Assembly: GCA_017444325.1 (NCBI GenBank)
Contig: JAFSWV010000210.1
Span: forward strand, 1 to 16,504
DNA from: a bacterium
Lineage (GTDB): Bacteria; Auribacterota; UBA3054
Direction: 5' to 3'
Length of the DNA: 16,504 bases
The notes beneath the pieces are model-generated. The model was given only the letters and a program-made list of their open reading frames with translations. It ran no database searches and was not told where the DNA came from. Each line of letters starts with the position of its first letter. The stretch's first letter is position 1. Below are positions 1 through 6,281 of this stretch, piece by piece. Position numbers and translations under genes: made by a program.

Positions 1-180
1 CCCTTCCCAGGGATGGGTAAGCTCTTTCAGCTCCCCTAAGCACGGGTCGAGGAACAAAACGACCAGCCAGATCGACAAAAAGAGCGAAAAGAAGGTGATA
101 AGGGGCGAAAGCACGCCGCGCATGACGCCTATCGTCATGCAAAGCAGGAGTAAAAGCAGTAAAATTATATCCAGATACAT
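1..180 (-). CDS. CvpA-like inner-membrane protein, N-terminal fragment
   Basis: The start codon is at 180-178 on the minus strand, and the gene runs off the left edge after 60 codons. The visible protein starts MYLDIILLLLLLLCM and continues with a short basic turn (GVMRGVLSP) and a second hydrophobic stretch (LITFFSLFLSIWLVVLFL). Two closely spaced helices with an 'MxLDIIL...G...G' beginning are typical of the CvpA family, which are small membrane proteins named for colicin V production; their general role is unclear. There is no Shine-Dalgarno sequence before the ATG. A -10-like box lies 7 bp upstream, so the mRNA may be leaderless. It is divergent from the acetyltransferase gene at 272. The family call rests on the N-terminus only and could be wrong; another small membrane protein is possible. 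Confidence 0.55.
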   Translation of the reverse strand, partial: MYLDIILLLLLLLCMTIGVMRGVLSPLITFFSLFLSIWLVVLFLDPCLGELKELTHPWEG

Positions 181-187
181 ATATATT

Positions 188-216
188 ATGATACTACAAA
201 AAGGGCTGTGATTCAA
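188..216 (-). promoter_or_regulatory. candidate promoter of the cvpA-like gene
   Basis: On the minus strand TTGAAT (216-211), a 17-bp spacer and TATCAT (193-188) lie in sigma70-like arrangement. Only 7 bp separate the -10 box from the ATG at 180, so transcription would start at or next to the start codon. The box match is moderate and there is no experimental support. Confidence 0.35.
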
Positions 217-244
217 TGGTGCCAAAAGCCCCTGAAATAGGGGT

Positions 245-273
245 TTGACAAGCGGAAAGAAAATTGCGAAAAT
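245..273 (+). promoter_or_regulatory. candidate promoter of the GNAT gene
   Basis: A perfect TTGACA (245-250) is followed by a 17-bp spacer ending in TGC and the hexamer GAAAAT (268-273). This is a weak -10 match, but the spacer ends in the same TGC as other promoters in this window. Initiation here would fall near position 280, which favours the ATG at 284 over the one at 272 as the true start of the acetyltransferase. Confidence 0.3.
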
Positions 274-802
274 GACTCTCGCTATGTTGGAAAGAAACCT
301 TACTCTGAATTCAAAACGCCTCACCCTGCGGCCCTTCGCGGAGGAGGATTATCCCGCTGTCAAGGAGATGTTCCTTGACCCCAAGATATTCGCCACTTAC
401 ATGATCCCGGACTTCCAGGACGAAGAGGCGATAAAGAAGCTTTTCACAAGGTTCAAAGGCGCCTCAGAAAAACCTGAGCACTTCGTTTACGCCATCGCCG
501 ATGAAAAAGAATTCGTCGGCTTCCTGAACTACACGACGAAAACCGACGACGAGATCGAGATCGGCTACGCCATCCGCTCCCGCTGTTGGGGCAAAGGATA
601 CGCCACGGAGGCCTTTAAAAGGGCTATAGAGGAGCTTTTCAGGATCGGGTATGGAAAGATCAAGGCCGGCCATTTCCAGGAGAATCCTGCCAGCAGGAGA
701 GTCATGGAAAAAGCCGGCCTTGAGCCGATCGAACTAACCGAGACGATAAGTTACCGCGGCAAGGACCACGTCGTCAAATATCTCGAGATAGTCCGCAAGT
801 AA
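272..802 (+). CDS. GNAT family N-acetyltransferase (RimJ/RimL type)
   Basis: A 176-residue single-domain acetyltransferase of the Gcn5-related superfamily, expected to move an acetyl group from acetyl-CoA to a protein N-terminus, amino acid or small amine; the substrate cannot be told from the sequence. The N-terminus has the RimJ/RimL hallmark 'SKRLTLRPFAEED'. The acetyl-CoA pyrophosphate-binding motif A is present as RCWGKGYATEA (about residues 104-114), followed by the C-terminal 'ENPASRRVMEKAGLE' motif B. The start is uncertain. ATG 272 has a weak purine-rich GGAAAGA 11 nt upstream. ATG 284 is in frame and would fit a near-leaderless transcript from the TTGACA box at 245. An in-frame TTG at 245 also exists but has no usable ribosome-binding site. 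The gene converges on the GH97 gene with 3 bp between stop codons. Confidence 0.85.
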   Translation: MTLAMLERNLTLNSKRLTLRPFAEEDYPAVKEMFLDPKIFATYMIPDFQDEEAIKKLFTRFKGASEKPEHFVYAIADEKEFVGFLNYTTKTDDEIEIGYAIRSRCWGKGYATEAFKRAIEELFRIGYGKIKAGHFQENPASRRVMEKAGLEPIELTETISYRGKDHVVKYLEIVRK

Positions 803-815
803 GCGTTACTTTTTT
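797..815 (+). terminator. short inverted repeat shared by convergent stop codons
   Basis: AAGTAA (797-802), loop GCG, TTACTT (806-811), then four more T. Both stop codons (GNAT TAA at 800-802 and GH97 TAA complementing 806-808) form part of the 6-bp stem. As a plus-strand terminator it has a U-tract but an AT-rich, weak stem. Confidence 0.3.
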
Positions 816-3166
816 ACCGGTTTCAGGATCGCGACATACCCGCCGTTGCGGACAGTCTTGATCTCGAGGACCGAATCTTTCGTCACTTCCTCTTCAACGA
901 TCTCGATCGCGCACGCGTCGGTAATGCTGTCCTCTTTGTCGCGGAAGATCTGGGCTTTGTAGGTCACGCCGTCAGCGAGGAACGTCAAAGGCACGGAGTG
1001 TTTCTGGGCCATGTCGTCCCCTATCATGCCGATGTACCAGTCGTCGCCGCTTCTGCGGGCGCAAATGTAGAATTCGCCGATCTTGCCCTGCAAGGGCAGC
1101 GTCTCGTCCCAGGTAGCTTTCAGCTGGTCAAGATATTCCAGACCGGGCTGGCCTTCGTAGTTCTTGGGATTGTCGCAGAGGCAAATGAGAGGAGTCGGCA
1201 GAACGAAGCACAAAGCCAGTTCGTGCGCCCTGGTGCCGATGACCTGCGTCGGAGAGGTAGGCTTGAAGTTCTCGGGCTGCCTGTTGAGGAAGCCGCCGGG
1301 CGTCAGGTCGGCCGGGCCCTGGATGTAGCGGGTGAAGGGATACGACGCCAGATTCTTGGGATTTATGTTGTCACCCCACTTGCTCGCTTCGTTGCCTTTT
1401 ACGCCTTCACTTGTGATCTGGTTCGGGAAGGTGCGGGCGAAACCGCTGGGTTTGTAAGAGCCGTGGAAGTTGACGATCAGATGGTGCTTGGCGGCCGCTT
1501 TGACGGTCTTTTCATACCACTTGACCATCTCCTGGTCGTCCCTGTCCATGAAGTCGATCTTCATGCCGCCGATAGAACCGAGCTCTTCATAGTAAGCGAA
1601 GGCTTTCTCCATCATCCTTTCGATGTCGGCCCAGTGCATCCAGAGGATCAGCTTCACGCCTTTTTCTTTGGCGAAACGGGCGATCTCCTCCAAATCGACT
1701 TTGCCTTCCTGGCCTTTCATGACGTTGTTGCCTTCCCTGCCCATGTGCGGGCTGTACCAGGGGTCATCGACTGTGGAGTATTCCCAGCCGTGGCGGGAAG
1801 CGAAGTCTATTTCTTTCTTGATGGATTCCGTGCAGAGGTTTCTGTTCCAATCGGACCACCAGTTCCAGGTGCAGCGCCCGGCTTTGATCCAGCTGGTATC
1901 AGGGAGTTCGCAGGGCGAAGCGCAGTTTAAGATCATCTGGTTCGTGACGAGGTCGAGTTCGCTCTTGCCAATTAGCGCGAGCCTCCAGGGGGAATGGCGT
2001 TCGCCTTTCGTCAAAACAAGGCCCTTGCCGTCCAGCCTCGGAGCGAGCATAGCGCAGAGGTAAGGCTTCGCTTCGACTTTCTTCTCTTCGTAAATTTCGA
2101 AGGTCGCGCGTCCAAGGTCAGATTTTTCCGCATCGACGCCGCAAAAGCCCCTGAGTTCTTTGTATTTCCCGTCGAGTTTAAGTTTGATATAGCCGTTGGC
2201 GTGGCTGCCGAAACCGGATCTGAAAGTTTTCTGGCCGATCTTCAGCGGATTGCCGTCCACGCTCTTATTAATGCCGAGTTCGCCCCAGCCTTCCTCGTGC
2301 GCGGCGATGAATTTTTCCGTCACAGGGACCTTGTTGCCGGCTTCGTCCACGAGCACAAGCCCGGCCCAGTCGGCGTGGCAGTGGCTATTGTCGCCGTCCA
2401 CAAAGTGGCAGAGCGTGACGGCCTGTTTCCCGGAAACGTCCAGCTTGAAGGATTTGGCTTCGTCACGCCCGATCATCTTGCCGCTGGAATAAAGCTTTTC
2501 GCCGTCGAATTTCACGCCGTTGCCGAAGTAAAGTCCGGCCCAGTCCCTGAGGTCCGTCTCGGTCAGAGCCAGGGCGAAATCCCCGCCTTTGACTAAAAGC
2601 GGGCAGCCGCAGATCGAGCCTTTGGGGATCGTGCTTATTGTCGCTTTGGTGGATTCCTTTTCCTGAGAGGTGCGGAAGCCGTAGTCGGCGTACCAGCATT
2701 CGTAATCCTTCCCGAAGAGATAGTCGGTCTTGTCTTTCGTTATGACGTATTCTTCTTCGGGATCCTTCGGAGTGATCGTGTAGCGGAAGGCCAAGCCTTC
2801 GTCATAGAGGCGGAAAACGAGCCCCACTTCCCTCTTCGGAAAATCCGCTTTCAATTTCACAGTGTACTGTTCGCAAAGATCGCGATATTCTTTCTGGATG
2901 CCGACTGGCTGCTGCCACTTTTCGTCGATCTTCTCTTTTACGACCTCCATTATTTCAACCTTTTCCGGCCAGGATTGGTCTTCGAAATCGAGCCCGAGTT
3001 CGCCGGACATTACCGACTCTTTTCCGTTGACGCTCAAAGCGTAGGTGAGCTTTTCTCCGTCTCCCAACACGACTTTGACGTCGCCATTAGGAGATGTGAA
3101 AGTTTGGCATTCTGCGCAAGCGCAGATGCTAAGGAGCGCCAGGAGCGCGGCGATGCGGATTTTCAT
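806..3166 (-). CDS. secreted GH97 glycoside hydrolase with inserted NPCBM module
   Basis: A 786-residue exported enzyme of glycoside hydrolase family 97, which hydrolyses alpha-linked galactose or glucose residues. Signal peptide at 1-18 (AxA cleavage site A16-C17-A18). The GH97 N-terminal beta-sandwich covers about 22-400 but is interrupted at about 220-362 by an NPCBM-like carbohydrate-binding module whose halves are in permuted order (see findings). The TIM-barrel starts near 'DTSWIKAGRCTWNWW' (423-437). It contains GGMKIDF with D538, matching the nucleophile position of the retaining alpha-galactosidase branch, and SEGVKGNE (586-593), whose glutamates are the likely acid/base or calcium ligands. 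A C-terminal beta-domain ends the protein. The length exceeds a typical GH97 by about one module. The ribosome-binding site GAGAGG sits 8 nt before the ATG. The helicase gene ends 27 bp upstream on the same strand. The family is clear; alpha-galactosidase rather than alpha-glucosidase is an inference. Confidence 0.9.
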   Translation of the reverse strand: MKIRIAALLALLSICACAECQTFTSPNGDVKVVLGDGEKLTYALSVNGKESVMSGELGLDFEDQSWPEKVEIMEVVKEKIDEKWQQPVGIQKEYRDLCEQYTVKLKADFPKREVGLVFRLYDEGLAFRYTITPKDPEEEYVITKDKTDYLFGKDYECWYADYGFRTSQEKESTKATISTIPKGSICGCPLLVKGGDFALALTETDLRDWAGLYFGNGVKFDGEKLYSSGKMIGRDEAKSFKLDVSGKQAVTLCHFVDGDNSHCHADWAGLVLVDEAGNKVPVTEKFIAAHEEGWGELGINKSVDGNPLKIGQKTFRSGFGSHANGYIKLKLDGKYKELRGFCGVDAEKSDLGRATFEIYEEKKVEAKPYLCAMLAPRLDGKGLVLTKGERHSPWRLALIGKSELDLVTNQMILNCASPCELPDTSWIKAGRCTWNWWSDWNRNLCTESIKKEIDFASRHGWEYSTVDDPWYSPHMGREGNNVMKGQEGKVDLEEIARFAKEKGVKLILWMHWADIERMMEKAFAYYEELGSIGGMKIDFMDRDDQEMVKWYEKTVKAAAKHHLIVNFHGSYKPSGFARTFPNQITSEGVKGNEASKWGDNINPKNLASYPFTRYIQGPADLTPGGFLNRQPENFKPTSPTQVIGTRAHELALCFVLPTPLICLCDNPKNYEGQPGLEYLDQLKATWDETLPLQGKIGEFYICARRSGDDWYIGMIGDDMAQKHSVPLTFLADGVTYKAQIFRDKEDSITDACAIEIVEEEVTKDSVLEIKTVRNGGYVAILKPVKK

Positions 3167-3190
3167 AAATTTACCTCTCGTGATATGGTT

Positions 3191-3219
3191 TATTTATTTT
3201 TGTTTTTTTATATTTTCAA
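3191..3219 (-). promoter_or_regulatory. possible promoter for the GH97 gene
   Basis: TTGAAA (3219-3214), a 17-bp spacer and TAAATA (3196-3191) on the minus strand overlap the 3' end of the helicase gene in an AT-rich stretch. A start near 3184 would give a leader of about 18 nt containing the GAGAGG ribosome-binding site. AT-rich sequence yields such matches easily, so read-through from the helicase gene is an equal alternative. Confidence 0.25.
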
Positions 3220-5758
3220 GAAAATATTGCGCGGAGTCGAGCACGGTCTTGAAAGGCCCGATGAATCTCTGGCAATCAGGCAAAGAGCCCAGGAAGGTCT
3301 TGCCGTAGCTCTTCTTCAAGATGCGGTCGTCTAAGATCGTGACGATCCCGTAGTCGGAACTGCTTCTCACCAATCTGCCGAAGCCCTGGCGGAGCTTGAT
3401 GACCGCCTGCGGAACGGAGTAGTGCGCGAACGACGTCACGCCCTTCTTCTCGAGTTCCTCGCAGCGCGCTTCCTGGATCGGTTCCGTCGGCACGGCGAAA
3501 GGAAGCTTCGTAAGGATTATGGAGCGCAAATTTTCCCCCGGGACGTCCACGCCGGCCCAGAAGCTGTCCACGCCGAACAGCACGGCGTTGTGGGAGCTTT
3601 TGAAGCGGTTCAAAAGATTGTGGCTGGAGTCCGAGAACTGCACCATGGGCAAAAGTCCCCTGGCGCGCAAGGCTTTTTCCAGCGCGTCGAAGGAACTCTG
3701 CATGCCGGCCACGGAAGTGAAGAGCACGAAAGCGCCGCCTTCCGTCAGCTGCGCCAGGTCTAATATCATGGCGTTCTGGTTCAGCTCATAGGAATCCTCG
3801 GGCACGAGCAGCGCCGCCTGCTTCTTGTAATCGAAACTTGACTTGTAGATATTCTCGGTGATCTCCCGTCCGCCTACGGCCTTGAGCTCCTCTTCGTAGA
3901 GGTCTAAGCCTACTCTGCTCTTGAAGAAGTCGAGCTTGTCCTTGCTCGACAGCGTCGCGGATGTCAGGACGATCGTGCGGAATTTTTTGTAGAGCGATTC
4001 CTTCAGGCGTTCGCCCACGGTGATGGGAACGCTCTCTATGCTGAATCTCTTGATCTTCAGTTTCTGGGAGATGCCGGCGTCCAGCCAGCTGACCATGCCG
4101 TTCTCCTCCTCGCCCTTTTCCCTTATTTCGGAGATGGTGGAGGCGAAGGCCTCCAAATGCCCGACGCGCACGGCAAGATCTTTGGCAAGACCCGGCAGTT
4201 CGTCATGGCCTTCCTTCAGCTTGTCTTCCAAAGTTTCGAAGACCCCTTTGAAGAGCGCCGCGCCCTGCGTCAGCGTCGCTTCCAGGTTTTTCAAATGTTC
4301 GCAGATATCCTCCCACTCGGCAGTCGCTCTGTGCTCTTTGGTCAGGCGGTAAGGCAGGAAGTCCTGCCCCCCTAGTTTGGCCTTGGCGTCCAGCTTCATG
4401 AGGATGTCGCAGATGTCGTCGCACTCGCCCAGCGACTCTTCGTGCAGAGCCGGCAGCCCGTCGTCCACGAGCGTTTTGATCTGTTCCAGAAGCGTCTCCT
4501 GGTCTTTGCCGAAACGCTCGGGATTCTTCTTGACGAAATTGGCCAGGGTGATAAGCGCGCCCGTCTGCTTATGGCCGCTCGAGCGGCAAATGGCGTTCAG
4601 CGTCGTCAGGATGTCGTAACGGGAGACCGCCATGCCGAAGTGGTTCGTGGCGGAATCCTCAAGATTGTGGGCTTCGTCGATAACGACGGCAGTGTAGTCG
4701 GGAAGGATGCCGGTGGCGTTCCCCTCTTCCCTGATGACGATGTCGGAAAATAGCAGCGCGTGGTTCGTTATGATAACGTTGGCCTCTTCAGCCTTTCTCC
4801 TGGCCTTGACCACGAAGCAGCTCTTGAAGAAGGGGCAGGCGCTCTTGATGCAGGTCTCCCTTGAGGAGGAGAGCTTTTCCCAATACTTGTTTTCCGGATA
4901 ATCGGCCGGCTCGCTCCTGTCGCCTGTCTCGGAAGCGACGGCCCACTTCGCCAAAGATTCCAGCCGCTCCTGATCCTCGTCGGCAATGAGCTCGGGATTC
5001 TTGATTATGAGGTTGGCTTTCCTAAGACAGGCGTAGTTGGATCTGCCTTTCACAAGAACGGCCACCGCCTCTTTCGAGAAAAGATCCTTGACAACGGGAA
5101 AATCTTTATTAAAGAGCTGCTCCTGCAGATTTATGGTGTGCGTCGCTATGACGATCTTTTCGTTGTTCACGATAGACCAGGCGATGGAGGGCAATAGATA
5201 AGCTATGGTCTTCCCCGTGCCCGTGCCAGCCTCCGCAACGCACAAGGATCCTTTGTTGAAAGCCTGCGTCACTTGCGACAGCATGGCTTTCTGCTCGGGG
5301 CGCTCCTCGTAATTCTTGAAATGCTGGCTCAAGCGCGAACCGTTGTTAAGCTGGCTCGCGATCTTTTCCAGGGGAAGCTCCGTGATCTTCTTCATCGGCC
5401 CGGTCTCGACGAGGACGTAGCTCATCCTCACGTCGTTGTCAACGATCATGCTGCCGATGCCGCGGGAGCCAAGCTGGCTCGCGATGCCAACGTCGGCGTC
5501 AGATGGCTTGATGTTCTCCTTGGCTGAGATCATGTGCGTCGGCGGATGATTGTGTATGGCGTAGTCCCCGCTCTGGCAGCGCTGCATCACGGCCGCGACC
5601 ATGTGGTCGTTGCCGCGGGAAATGACCTCAATATCGACAATGAGTCCGTCCTCCGACATGATGCCGCGGGCGAAAACTTCGTTGCCTCCCGCCTCCTGGA
5701 TGGCGGCCTTCAGTTTCTTAGCTGCGCTCGGGGTGAAGTGTGAATCGTATATCTCCAT
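3194..5758 (-). CDS. DinG/XPD-type helicase with N-terminal JAMM-like domain
   Basis: An 854-residue superfamily 2 iron-sulfur DNA helicase. Walker A is AGTGTGKT (177-184) and the DEAH box is 361-364. Four cysteines, C244, C303, C308 and C314, are spaced as in the 4Fe-4S domain of XPD/DinG. Motif V reads FGVDSFWAGVDVPG and motif VI reads QGFGRLVR. Such helicases unwind DNA with 5'-to-3' polarity and clear D-loops, R-loops or G-quadruplexes in repair. Residues 1-120 form an extra domain with the full JAMM/JAB set: E27 in NEVFARG, H69-N-H71-P, and S86-x2-D89, resembling RadC and prokaryotic JAB peptidases, with a longer loop between histidine and serine. Bacillus DinG instead carries an exonuclease head, and E. 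coli DinG has neither. No Shine-Dalgarno is seen; an extended -10 box lies 9 bp before the ATG. The helicase call is firm; whether the head cleaves anything is unknown. Confidence 0.9.
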   Translation of the reverse strand: MEIYDSHFTPSAAKKLKAAIQEAGGNEVFARGIMSEDGLIVDIEVISRGNDHMVAAVMQRCQSGDYAIHNHPPTHMISAKENIKPSDADVGIASQLGSRGIGSMIVDNDVRMSYVLVETGPMKKITELPLEKIASQLNNGSRLSQHFKNYEERPEQKAMLSQVTQAFNKGSLCVAEAGTGTGKTIAYLLPSIAWSIVNNEKIVIATHTINLQEQLFNKDFPVVKDLFSKEAVAVLVKGRSNYACLRKANLIIKNPELIADEDQERLESLAKWAVASETGDRSEPADYPENKYWEKLSSSRETCIKSACPFFKSCFVVKARRKAEEANVIITNHALLFSDIVIREEGNATGILPDYTAVVIDEAHNLEDSATNHFGMAVSRYDILTTLNAICRSSGHKQTGALITLANFVKKNPERFGKDQETLLEQIKTLVDDGLPALHEESLGECDDICDILMKLDAKAKLGGQDFLPYRLTKEHRATAEWEDICEHLKNLEATLTQGAALFKGVFETLEDKLKEGHDELPGLAKDLAVRVGHLEAFASTISEIREKGEEENGMVSWLDAGISQKLKIKRFSIESVPITVGERLKESLYKKFRTIVLTSATLSSKDKLDFFKSRVGLDLYEEELKAVGGREITENIYKSSFDYKKQAALLVPEDSYELNQNAMILDLAQLTEGGAFVLFTSVAGMQSSFDALEKALRARGLLPMVQFSDSSHNLLNRFKSSHNAVLFGVDSFWAGVDVPGENLRSIILTKLPFAVPTEPIQEARCEELEKKGVTSFAHYSVPQAVIKLRQGFGRLVRSSSDYGIVTILDDRILKKSYGKTFLGSLPDCQRFIGPFKTVLDSAQYFLENIKKQK

Positions 5759-5767
5759 ACATCAAGG

Positions 5768-5776
5768 ATTATAGCA
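5768..5776 (-). promoter_or_regulatory. extended -10 promoter of the helicase gene
   Basis: TGC-TATAAT on the minus strand (5776-5768) matches the extended -10 consensus exactly. No -35 match is seen at 17 bp (AAGCGG). The hexamer ends 9 bp before the ATG at 5758, leaving a leader of at most about 3 nt. Confidence 0.55.
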
Positions 5777-5818
5777 TAAAAAAGACCTTCCCGCTTCCTC
5801 CTTATAAGCGCGCTCCTC

Positions 5819-5847
5819 TTGCCATTTTTTTAAAATACTGCTAGAAT
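5819..5847 (+). promoter_or_regulatory. promoter of the RRM gene
   Basis: TTGCCA (5819-5824), a 17-bp spacer ending in TGC, and TAGAAT (5842-5847). Initiation is expected near 5854, giving a leader of about 92 nt. The layout is the same as the pyrR promoter at 10909-10937. Confidence 0.6.
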
Positions 5848-5866
5848 AGCCGACGTTTTATTTTTT

Positions 5867-5907
5867 GTTCAGGGGGGAAGGAAAAAGGTTTCCTTTTTTT
5901 ACTGAAC
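5867..5907 (+). promoter_or_regulatory. structured 5' leader hairpin before the RRM gene
   Basis: An outer pair, GTTCAG (5867-5872) with CTGAAC (5902-5907), encloses a perfect 7-bp inner stem, AAGGAAA (5878-5884) with TTTCCTT (5889-5895) and loop AAGG. Consecutive G (5872-5877) can wobble-pair with the T run (5896-5900). The inner stem plus T-run also has the shape of a weak intrinsic terminator. It lies between the promoter and the ribosome-binding site, so it may tune expression, for example with temperature; that role is inference. Confidence 0.45.
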
Positions 5908-5945
5908 GCGCACCATTAAACTCTCCATAATAGGTAAGGAAAAAT

Positions 5946-6215
5946 ATGCCTACCAAAATTTTTGTGGGCAACATGCCCTACGCGATGACCAAAGAGGATC
6001 TCGCCAAGCTGTTCTCAACAGTCGGCACGGTCAACTCCGCTTCGGTCATCTTTGATCGTGAGACCAGGCGCAGCCGCGGTTTCGGTTTTGTTGAAATGAG
6101 CACTGACGAAGAGACCAAAGAAGCCATCGAAACTTTCCATGAAGCGGAAGTCGGCGGCAGGAAGCTCATCGTCTCGGAAGCTCGTGAAAAGAAAGTCGAG
6201 CCGAAAGAAGAATAA
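5946..6215 (+). CDS. small RRM RNA-binding protein
   Basis: An 89-residue protein made almost wholly of one RNA recognition motif. RNP2 is KIFVGNMPY (residues 4-12) and RNP1 is RSRGFGFVEM (about 43-52), with the aromatic residues that stack on RNA bases. A short charged tail (EKKVEPKEE) follows. Single-RRM bacterial proteins of this type occur in cyanobacteria, spirochaetes, bacteroidetes and PVC bacteria; several cyanobacterial members are cold-induced and act on mRNA. The ribosome-binding site AAGGA lies 5-6 nt before the ATG. The gene is transcribed alone from the promoter at 5819, through a structured leader, and stops at the terminator at 6231-6265. RNA targets are unknown. Confidence 0.93.
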   Translation: MPTKIFVGNMPYAMTKEDLAKLFSTVGTVNSASVIFDRETRRSRGFGFVEMSTDEETKEAIETFHEAEVGGRKLIVSEAREKKVEPKEE

Positions 6216-6230
6216 TTTTTCTCCTTGCCT

Positions 6231-6265
6231 AAAAAAAAGGCCCCGGAAACCCGGGGCCTTTTTTT
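6231..6265. terminator. strong bidirectional intrinsic terminator
   Basis: GGCCCCGG (6239-6246), loop AAAC, CCGGGGCC (6251-6258), flanked by eight A (6231-6238) and seven T (6259-6265). The 8-bp all-GC stem with tracts on both sides serves the RRM gene on the plus strand and the convergent peptidase gene ending at 6282 on the minus strand. Confidence 0.92.
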
Positions 6266-6281
6266 ATTTCTGTTTTTCCCT

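Noticed and set aside
203..243. Two small overlapping hairpins upstream of the GNAT gene (GGGCT/AGCCC and CCCCT/AGGGG)
   Set aside because: Each stem is only 5 bp and neither is followed by a real U-tract. If the promoter at 245 is right they are not transcribed with the GNAT gene.
245..271. TTG start giving a 185-residue GNAT protein
   Set aside because: AGGGG is only 1 nt from the TTG, and the extra residues are not part of the family's N-terminus; the TTG is better read as part of a TTGACA -35 box.
998..1930. Long open frame antisense to the GH97 gene
   Set aside because: It has no family-like motifs and no ribosome-binding site, and lies wholly opposite a gene with intact GH97 catalytic motifs; it is a GC-rich shadow. 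The same holds for the long open frames at 7209-8348 and 15344-16126.
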